From: Candidatus Blautia intestinipullorum
Lineage (GTDB): Bacteria > Bacillota > Clostridia > Lachnospirales > Lachnospiraceae
Assembly (NCBI GenBank): GCA_019120475.1
Contig: DWVA01000234.1
Coordinates: 1 to 14,416 of the forward strand
DNA length: 14,416 nt
Direction of reading: 5' to 3'
Under the pieces are notes generated by a model. It ran no database searches. It saw nothing but the letters and a program-made list of their open reading frames with translations, and was not told where the DNA came from. Positions 1 through 9,800 of this stretch are shown here, piece after piece. A program made the translations under genes and the position numbers. Every line of letters starts with the position of its first letter. Positions within the stretch are counted from its first letter, which is position 1.

Positions 1-738
1 ATTTTTGGATTTATTATATTAGCGTTATGGAACTACGATAAACATCAGGAACAGAAGAAAATGCAGGATCTGACTGCATACAGCCACCATACCAGGGAAA
101 TTATACCATCTATGGGGCGGGCATTAGAAAAAATAGGAGAAATGTCAGAACATATGGAAGAGGTAGAACAGATTATTGAAGAACTGCGTGAGATCTGCGA
201 TATGGATGGACTGCAGACAACTAAGAGTGCCAGAGCTGTGAAAAGTTTTGAGAGCACAGGAATTATTGCTCTTGATCTTCAGCTGGAAAGATATTTAGAA
301 GAAGCAGAGCAACAGGATTTTACACTGGACATTATCGTTCGTGCGCCTGTGAAAGATATTTTAAAAAATAAAAATATTGAAATATATTCATTACTGCAGA
401 TCGTAGGAGATTTGTATCGGAATGCAAATAAAGTTGTCGGAAAAAATGAAAACGAAGGACGTATCCTGCTGTGTTTTGGGTATAATACAGCTGGTTTTTA
501 TGAGCTCTCTATTTATGATAATGGTGAACCGTTCCCGGAATATGTTCTCGATCATTTAGGAAAAAGAGGTGTTACTACAGGCGGTACCGGGCATGGGATC
601 TCTGATATTTTTGAAGCGCTGCACCGTGGAAAGATGAGTTTCTTTTTAAATCAGCAGCTTCCAGAGGAAAGCATTTTTACTAAAGGTATTTGTATTACTT
701 TTGACGGCCAGGAAAAGGTTTCTGTAAATAGTCGATAA
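1..738 (+). CDS. GHKL-type sensor histidine kinase, 3' part (5' end outside window)
   Basis: The frame is open from base 1 to the TAA at 736-738, giving 245 residues, so the gene begins upstream. The ATG at 61 is internal. The first codons encode the end of a membrane helix (IFGFIILALW) followed by a charged linker, so the rest is cytoplasmic. A helical dimerisation-like stretch follows, with His29-His30 (SHHTREI) as the only H-box-like candidate. The ATP-binding domain shows an N-box (LYRNANKVV, Asn141), a G1 box (DNGEPFP from Asp173) and a G2 box (GGTGHGI, 194-200). The segment before the N-box resembles the AgrC-like GHKL layout. In that family the protein autophosphorylates and passes phosphate to a response regulator, but no regulator is visible here. 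The H-box is atypical, so kinase activity is inferred. A terminator separates it from the RHS gene. Confidence 0.82.
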   Translation: MFGFIILALWNYDKHQEQKKMQDLTAYSHHTREIIPSMGRALEKIGEMSEHMEEVEQIIEELREICDMDGLQTTKSARAVKSFESTGIIALDLQLERYLEEAEQQDFTLDIIVRAPVKDILKNKNIEIYSLLQIVGDLYRNANKVVGKNENEGRILLCFGYNTAGFYELSIYDNGEPFPEYVLDHLGKRGVTTGGTGHGISDIFEALHRGKMSFFLNQQLPEESIFTKGICITFDGQEKVSVNSR

Positions 739-766
739 TCCTCGATATTTGTCGATAACTGTCGAT
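731..766 (+). repeat. Four GTCGAT-like units at 10-bp spacing
   Basis: GTCGAT occurs at 731, 751 and 761, with CTCGAT at 741, so four units start exactly 10 bp apart, close to one DNA helical turn. The first unit overlaps the kinase stop codon and the last forms the left arm of the terminator. The inverse copy ATCGAC at 772-777 completes the hairpin. This could be a phased binding site or duplicated terminator arms. Nothing in the sequence decides between them. Confidence 0.55.
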
Positions 767-785
767 GGGTTATCGACAGTTTTTT
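757..785 (+). terminator. Rho-independent terminator after the sensor kinase
   Basis: Bases 757-766 (AACTGTCGAT) pair perfectly with 772-781 (ATCGACAGTT) around a five-base loop. Five T's (781-785) overlap the end of the right arm. It lies 18 bases after the kinase stop codon, so it should end that transcript and insulate the RHS gene. A competing pairing of 751-758 with 770-777 is also possible. Confidence 0.8.
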
Positions 786-794
786 CTAGAGGAA

Positions 795-849
795 TTCCTT
801 AAAATAGTATCAAGTTGGCATATGGCCGACAAAATACCATTTTAAGGAG
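795..849 (+). promoter_or_regulatory. Leader stem-loop covering the Shine-Dalgarno of the RHS gene
   Basis: Bases 797-810 (CCTTAAAATAGTAT) pair with 834-847 (ATACCATTTTAAGG) with one A/C mismatch. A 3x3 internal loop follows, then 814-819 (GTTGGC) pairs with 825-830 (GCCGAC, one G-U pair) around loop 820-824. T796-A848 and a T795/G849 wobble extend the base. The right arm contains most of the AGGAGG (845-850) that serves the GTG at 858, so the folded RNA would hide it. Protein binding to the DNA palindrome is an alternative. No promoter box is convincing here. If transcription starts inside the left arm, the RNA fold could not form. Confidence 0.6.
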
Positions 850-857
850 GGAAAAAG

Positions 858-3800
858 GTGAAAAGAAAAAGAAACCGAAGGTACACGAAAACACTCTTAA
901 GCCTCTTGCTGGCATTGCTGCTGGCGCTGCAAGGAACAGAGCCGATCTTTGTCCAGGCAAAAGAGACGATTGAAGAGATGCCTCGCAGCGTTGATTTTTC
1001 AAGACCGGAACCTTTGACTGAAACAGAGGCCGGAATCGAAGAATCAGATGCGGCGGAGGAAACAGAAGAGGTGCAGAAGCCTACTCAGGAGGAAAACAAA
1101 ACAAATCCTGAAAATGCACCGCCATCAGAGGAAGGCATAGAGGGGACAGAAAGCGGAGAGCAGAAGAAATCATCTGATCAGCCGTCCCAGGCGGCCAAGG
1201 AACAGACAAATGATGAGCAAACATCTGCGAGTGGAGAGGATAAAACTTCTGAAGCAACAAAGTCTGAAGAGGAAAATGCAGAAGTTGAACTGAAGGAACC
1301 TGAAGATTATTATCCTCTTCCTGAAGAACCGGAAGGTGAACTGGTTGATTATGATCTGGAATCCCGTACATATAAGACCGGGGATAAACAGTATACAACG
1401 GTCTTCGGCGGTTATGTGGGAACTTATGAAGATGAGGATGGGAAAGTTCAGCTTACTGACAATACACTGGTTGAAAGCGAGCCAAAAGTCAAGACACGTG
1501 CAAGGAGTGCGGAACCGGCTTCAACTGTGTATGAAAATGAAGCGAATGACTATACGACCCAGCTTCCATCTTCTATCACAGAAAATGCAGGAATCAAAAT
1601 TCAGCAGAATGATTATGAGATTGAACTTATACCTGCTGGAGGCGATTACAGCCATTCCACTGTAAAGGAAAATGCGATTCTTTATAATCAGGTATATGAT
1701 GGGATTGATGTCCAGTATACAGTACTCGATGACAGCGTAAAAGAAGATATCATCCTCCGGAAGCAGACGGAACAGACTTCTTTTGCTTATGAGCTAAATA
1801 TTCCTGGTTTGAAAGCGGAGCTAAAAGATAATCAGGTTTATCTCTATCCAGAGAAAAAAGGAATTGAAGATGCGGAATATATTCTGGAAGCACCATCCAT
1901 GGAGGATGCAGCAGGTGCGGTAAGTTTCCATATTACTTTAAATCTGGAAGAGAAGGATGGGAAACAGATTTTGACAGTTCTTCCGGATACAGAGTGGCTG
2001 CAGAGCGAAGAAAGAGAGTATCCGGTTCGGATCGATCCTTCTACAATCAGTATTGACCGCAGCCAGTTCAGCCTGATCGGAGTAGAACAGGGAAGTCCAA
2101 ACACGACAGTCGGTGACAATAATTATCCGTATGTGGGGTATGATGATGGTATTAAATCTGGGAACTTAGCAGATTATGGTACTGCTCATATGATCTGCAG
2201 GACCTTTGTAAAGGTGAATGCGGATTTCAGCGTGATCCCGAAAGACTCCAAGATTGATAATGCCACATTTTCTGTCAGCCAGAGGACGAATTTCAGTAAT
2301 GGTGCATCCCAGTTTGGATTATACCGTGTAGACGAACCGTGGAGCATTGATATCACATGGAAGACACAGCCATATAATCATACCTTTATTGATGTTCAGA
2401 ATGCGAAAACACAGCGGAATGAATACATTAATTATGATGTAAAAGATCTGATTAATGACTGGGTGCAGGGGACATATGCCAACAACGGCATGGTGTTAAA
2501 AGCGATTGATGAGGCTGCAGACCTTGAAGCTGCCATGCAGTGTGAAGTGCTGAATAATAAGAATTCAGTCTATGGGCCAAAGATTACTGTTCAGTGGTCT
2601 CCGGCAGAAGATCCCTATCTGCGGGATATGTCTCTGGATGAGACGAAAATTAATCTGCGTCCGATGACAGAGAAAAGTGTGAATGGGAAACTGAAATTTG
2701 ATGCGGTTTTCCCGGACGGAGTCGCTAAGAGTAAATCTACAGTGGAATATTATCTGACACCGGATGAAGAGGATGCAGAGAAACATCATACAGCAGAGGC
2801 ACTGCCGCTTTATTCCTATCCGGACAGTACGGAATACAATAAGCAGTTTCCAGAGGCGAATAAATATTTAAGTAAAGATTCCAACTGGCAGGGAGCATTG
2901 TATTCTGGCTTGACGAAAGACAAGCTGTATCAGTTTAAAGCAAAGGCATCAAAAGAAATTGACGGGAAACTGGAAACAGGAAAAGAAGTATCCAGTGACA
3001 CTTTCGTGATCTATGAAGTGAAGCAGTATGATACATTCCCGAAGATTGCAAAGTATTACGGAATCCCGCTCGCTACGATTATGAAGGACAACCAGGTGAT
3101 TGATGCCCTGGTAGTGGCGAACAATACGATCTTTATCCGGAATCCAAAGACGAATGTTCCGTATAATCCGGCTCCGCTGACCGATATCGACAAGATGAAG
3201 ATTGACGGTGCCCTGATGGGACGTGGGCTTCACTGTGAGTTTGGATTTGAGCCGGTAAACTTAAATACCGGTAATTTCTACATGGATCAGAGCGATGCTT
3301 CTTTAAATGATCTGGGCGGCGAATTTTCTATTACAAGGAGCTATAACTCAAAAGCTACTGATAGAAACTCGATGTTCGGGCGAGGCTGGAGCTTTAACTA
3401 TGACCAGGCGCTTTCCATGCTGGAGGACGGCACGATTCTCTATATGAGAGGTGATGGAAGTACCCTCTTCTTTGAAAAAAATGAAGATGGCTCCTATAGT
3501 GCGCCGAATGGTTATGAATATGATCTGAAATCAGTATCTTATGAGGATACGGATTATGACTATATTGGCTGGGAGATCACAGATGCAGAACAGAGCATTT
3601 GGTCTTTTGACAAATATGGTATGCTCCGTTTTGTTACTGATGTAGACGGATTCAAGACAGTTTTAGATTATGATGATGATTATAATCTGGAATCGATCAC
3701 AACTCCTTCCGGCAAGAAGTTCCAGATCAAGCAGGACGATCAGGGGTATGTAACAGAGATCACTCTGCCGGATGGCGGAAAGCTTTCTTATGAGTATGAT

Positions 3801-6800
3801 GAATCTGGAAACTTAACAGGTTATGTTGATGCTGCTGGAGGAACGTATTCCTATCATTACGATGATCAGTATCGTATGACAAGCTGGCAGGATGCCAATG
3901 AGAATACGGTAGTTACCAATGAGTATGATGAAGAAGGACGTGTCATTAAGCAGACCGATGCTAATGGAAATACGTCCACAATGGAATACAGCGATGGTCA
4001 GACCGTTACAACAGATAATGAAGGAAATGTCACAACCTATAAATATGACGATCAGTATCGCACAACAGAGATCATCTACCCGGACGGAACGACCTGTCAG
4101 AAGACATATAATTCAGAGAATCAGTTAGAATCTGAAACAACAGCAAACGGGACCAAGTCTTATACTTATGATGAGTTTGGGAATATTGCGACAGAGACGA
4201 GGGAAGACGGGGCAACTGCTTCTTATGTCTACAATTCTCAGAATAAGCTGGTATCCTTTACAAATTATAATGGCGCTGTTACCACAAATGAGTATGATGG
4301 ATCTGGAAACCTCATAGCAATGAACAATCCGGATGGCAGCAGTATTACCTATACTTATGATGCTCTGCACCGGATGGTTTCCATGACAGACGGTCGAGGT
4401 ATCACAACAACTTATGCATATGACGGTGCAAATCTGACTTCTTATGTAGACGGAGAGGGAAATACCTGGAGTTTTGCATATGACTCCATGAACCGGATGA
4501 CCTCAAAGACAGATCCTCTCGGGAATGTGGAATCCATCAGCTATAATGCAAACGGCGATGTTACAGCAGAGACGGCGGCTGATGGAGGAGTAACAAAATA
4601 TAAACTGGACAAGATTGGAAATATCAAGTCCATAACAGATCCACTTGGAAATGTGACGAAGTTTACCTATGATGCCATGTATAACATGACAAAAGGAGAA
4701 GATCCGGAAGGTAACACGGTCACTTACGAATACAATAAAAACTATCAGGAAGTCTTAGCAACCAATGCCGCAGGAGCGACCATTTCCTATGAATACGACA
4801 GCATGGGAAGAGTCGTGAAAGAGACGAATGAAGATTTCGGAACGAAACTGTACGAATATGATGCAGCTGGAAATCTTGTAAAATACACAGACGGAGAAGG
4901 CGGGGCGACTGTTTCCGAGTTCAATAAGCTGGGACTTGTTACAAAGACAACAGATGCGGTTGGCAATGTGACACAGTATTCCTATGATTCCCTTGGAAAT
5001 GAAACGCAGTCTATACATGCAGACGGCGGCAAATATACGACCACTTATGACAGTATGGGAAGAGTCTCTTCTGAAACAGATGAGCTTGGTGCGGTAGTAA
5101 CCTATACTTATGATGCGAATGGAAATATTATTTCCATGAGTGATGATAGTGGGCGTACCTATACTTATGAATACGACCGTAATAATAATAAGATTAAGGA
5201 GACGAACCCGGAAGGTGGAGTCTGCACTTATACTTATGACAAGGCCGGCCGACAGACTTCTTATACAAATGAAGAAGGACAGACAGAAACATATACTTAT
5301 GACAGTGCAGGAAGAGTAACAAGCACAGAGAATGCTCTGAAAGAAGTCTATACGAATGAGTATGACTTGAACGGAAATATCGTTAAGAGTACAGATGAGA
5401 AGGGAAATGTCAGCACCTTCACCTATGACGGTCTTGGAAATCTGACTACCTTTACAGATCCGCTCGGCAATATTACTGCAATGAAGTATGACTCTCTGGG
5501 GAATCTCCAAGAGACAGTGGATGCCTTAAAGGGAAGTACAACTTACAGCTATAATTCCATGGGAAATTCCACGAAGATGACAGATGTACGTGGAAACAGC
5601 TACACTTATTCTTATGACAAGAATGGAAATAACACGGCTGTAAATGGTCCTGACGATACAAAGACGACCATGAAGTATGACGCTATCGGGCAGCTTGTTT
5701 CCATGACGGATGCACAGGGTCTTAAAGTGAAATACCAGTATGATGGTATGGGCAGACTGATCCTTGAAGAAGATAATGCCGGCAACAAGACTGCATATAC
5801 TTACGATACAGCAGGAAATGTTTTAACAGAAACAGATCAGCTGGAGCGGACAACAGCCTATACTTATGATAAATATGGGCGTCTTTTAGAGATCAAAGAA
5901 GCGGACGGCAGTGTTACATCCTATGAGTATGATGTGATGGACCGCATTACCGCAGTAACGGATGCAGAAGGCAACCGGACAGAATTTGCTTATGATAAAG
6001 TAGGCAATCAGATCTCTATGACGGAGGCTGACCAGGCAGTATATCAGTATGCTTTTGATAAACTGAACCGTATTGTATCTGTAACAGATCCCCTCGGTGC
6101 AGTGGAAAATTATCAGTATGATGCCAACGATAACATGACGGCATCGACAGATGCGAACGGAAACAGCACAAGTTATCAGTATGATGCAAACGACAACCTG
6201 ACGGCAGTAACGGATGGTCGGGGGAATACGACTTCCTATGAATATGATGAACTGGGCAGGCTGATCAAGGAGACTTCACCGCTTGAAGAGGTGAAGGAAT
6301 ACCGTTACGATGCAGCAGGAAATCTGACAAAATATAAAGATCCGCTGGAACTCATTACGGAATATAAATATGATGCTTTAGGAAATATGGTAGAGGAGAT
6401 CTCTCCAAAGGGGGCTTCCACGACCTACACCTATGACAAGCATGGAAACATTCTTTCTAAGACAGATCCGAAAGGGAATACGACAACCTATGAAGTCAAC
6501 CTGAATGACCAGGTGACGAAGATGGTTCAGCCCAATGAAGGGGAATATACTTATAAATATGATACCGCCGGAAGACTGGGAAATATTACAAGTCCGCTTG
6601 GATATACCACGTATTTCTCTTATGATCTTGCTGACAACATTATCAAGGAGCGCAACAGCCTGGATCAGACAACAACGTATTCCTACGATAAGCTTCACAG
6701 GATGACCGGTAGTGTCGATGCGAAAGGTGGAACAAGTACATTTGCATATGATATCCGTGATAATCTGACCAGCGAGACGGATGCTCTCGGAAGAACCACC

Positions 6801-9800
6801 ACTTACACTTATGACCAGACTGGCAATATGATCCAGTCCGTAAATCCCCTGGAGCAGGTGACGGAACTGGTTTACGATCCGGTTGGCAATTTGAAAGAGA
6901 CGACTCTGCCGGGCGGCAGAACGACCTCTTATCAGTATGATGGAAATTATAATCTGACCAAAACAACGGATCCGATGGGAAATGCTACTTCCTATGCTTA
7001 TGATAAGAGCAACCGCCTGACGAAAGAGACAGATGCCCTGAAGCAGAAGGAATCCTATCAGTATGATAAAGATGGACGGATCACGAAGCTGACGGATAAG
7101 GCTGGACACAGCACAGGTTATGCATATGATAATCACGGCAATGTCAAGACTGTTACAGACAAAACGGGCCTGAATACACAGTTTGATTATGATGCGAATG
7201 ATAACCTGACCAAAGTTACGGATGCCATGGGCGGCGTAACGACTTACGGGTATGACAGTATGGACTGGATGACCAGTTATACAAATGCCCTTGGAAAGAC
7301 GACAGAATATACTTACGATCTGGAAGGAAATCTTACATCAAGGAAAGATGCAGCCGGCCGCACAGAACAGTTTGGTTATGACGAGTCCGGAAAATTAACA
7401 GAATATACGGCACCTTCTGGAAAGAAGATCAGCTATGATTATGACGAACTGAATGAGCTGATCAAGAAATCCTACGAGACAGCAAAAGGCAAGAAAGCAG
7501 ACGACGATGTTCTGTATGCATATGATGCAGCAGGGCAGAGAGTCTCCATGACAGATGCCATCGGAGCGGCCGCATATGAGTATGATGCGCTGGGAAGGGT
7601 TACAAAAGCCAAAGACAGCGCCAGACAGACTGTAACCTATGCATATAGTGAAAGCGGTAACCTGCAGGAAATGGGATATCCGGATGGGACAAAGGTTGCT
7701 TACGAGTATGACCTGAACGATAACCTGATCAAGATCACAGACCGGCAGGGTGCAGTTACGGAATATCAGTATGATGCGCTGAACCGTATGGTGAAAACGA
7801 TCCGGCCAAATGAGATCGTAACGGATGTGACTTATGATGCTTTGGATCATATCACCAAATTGGTGACAAGCTGCGCAGGCTGTGAAGAAGTACTTTCGAC
7901 TTATGAGTATACTTATAACGATCAGGGATATATCGTAAGTGAAAAAGCAACGGAATCTCTTGCAGGCTATGTGTATGATGATAAGCATGACGGGAAACAT
8001 GAGGACGGAAAGCATGACAGCGAATATCCTCATGGAAATAAGCATAATGGCAAGCATGATAAAGACGGAACAAATGCGATCCGAGTCGTTACAACAGAGC
8101 GTACATACGAATATGACGAAAACTGGCAGTTGACAAAGTGTACCGAAAAGGAAGAAAATAAAGGTACAACTACATACAGCTACGAATATGATTCGGCAGG
8201 AAACCGGACTGCATATGAAAAAGTCTCCAAGGGTGAGACCGTCGAGAAATATTCCTATAAATATAATGATTCCAACCAGCTCATTTCTAAGACAGAAAAG
8301 ACAGACTGGAGGCCCTGGAAACATGTAAAAACAACCTATGAATATGATGAAGACGGCAACCTGATCTCTGAGTCCTCCGGTAAGAAAGATACGAAGACTT
8401 ATGAGTATACGGTGGAGAATCATTTGAAAGCAGTCACCACATCAAATGAAGTTTTGATGGCCGCTTTATATGATGGCGATGGTAACCGGCTTTTTACACT
8501 GGATTATGTGGAAGACGGTAAAAAGTCCCAGAAGGGGCAGGTCCTGATCCCGGAAAGCGCAAAGACAGAAAATGGCGACAGCCCGGCAGAACAGCTGGCC
8601 GATCTGATTCCGAAGAAAAATCAGGAAGAGTATTATTCCATTACACAGTATGTCAATGACATCAATCGGGAGAATACAGAAGTTCTGATGGAACTGAAGA
8701 CGGATGGAACAGCGAATGCGGCGTATACCTATGGATACAGCAGGAACAGCAGGGATACATCCGATGGAACGTCCTACTATCTGTATGATGGCCGTGGAAG
8801 TGTATCAGGACTGACTGCAGCAGACGGTGTTACGACAAACAGTTATCAGTATGATCCATATGGAAATACCATCTTTGGTACACCGGTAAGCATCAATTAC
8901 TACGGATACAATGGCGAGTCAACGAACACAAATACAGGCTATCAGTATTTAAGAGCAAGGTATTACACTCCTGTAAATGGCAATTTCACAACAGAGGATA
9001 CCAATACCGGAACAACGGAGAATCCGCTGACACGGAATCGGTACGGATATGTTAATAACAATCCGTTGAACTATGAAGATCCTACGGGACATTCTTTGTG
9101 GAGTAAGATCAAGAGTGCAGCATCTAAAGTAGTCAGCACGGTAAAGAAAGTTGCAAAAAAAGTTGTAACCACTGTAAAAAATGTAGCAAAAAAAGTAGTT
9201 AATACTGTAAAGAATGCTGTGAATTGGGTGGTCAATGCAGTAACACATCCGAAACAGACGATCAAGAAAGCTGTTTCTACAGTACAGAATACCTATCGCA
9301 ATGTAAAACGTGCAGCAACTTCAGCTGGTTCCAATTTCGTGAAGAGTGTAAGTTCTGGTTTCCAGAAAGCCGGAAGAACATTTAGTTCTTTTACAGAGTA
9401 CGTTTCTGTTAGAACCAGTGAGATTAAGGCTACGATTAAGCGTGAACTATGTACAACTGCTAACCGAATTAAAGAAGAACTGGGCAAAGTTGACTGGGGT
9501 AAAGTTGCAGTAGGTGGTCTTGTTATTGCTGGCCTTGGTGTTGCTACAATATTGACTGGTGGAGCAGCTGCAGGTGTCGCAGGAGCGATTGCTTCCAGTG
9601 CTCTTTCAGGAGCGGTTATAGGTGCTGGAAGCGGAGCGGTTATCGGAGGAATCAGCAGTGTAGCGAATGGCGGCAGCTTTGCAGAAGGTGCTTCTGATGG
9701 ATTTATGTGGGGAGCCCTCGGCGGAGCCGTAACTGGCGGTACGACTGGTGCACTTGGCAGTACGGCAGTGACGGGTACCCAAAGCGCTTTGAATAATCCG

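Noticed and set aside
790..799. Perfect 10-bp palindrome AGGAATTCCT
   Set aside because: It is too short to be meaningful alone and overlaps the left arm of the larger leader stem-loop, which explains much of it.
815..843. A sigma-A promoter with TTGGCA as -35
   Set aside because: The position 17 bases downstream reads CATTTT, a poor -10, and transcription would start after the ribosome site.
7975..8075. Possible minisatellite or CRISPR-like repeats
   Set aside because: The units are short, imperfect and in frame within the RHS protein (GKH/KHD codons); there are no constant repeats with unique spacers.
4755..8423. Several long minus-strand open frames (about 250 to 340 codons) opposite the YD repeats
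   Set aside because: Their translations are Ile/Ser/Cys-rich echoes of the repeated Tyr-Asp-Asn codons, they lack ribosome sites, and the + strand frame over them is clearly coding.
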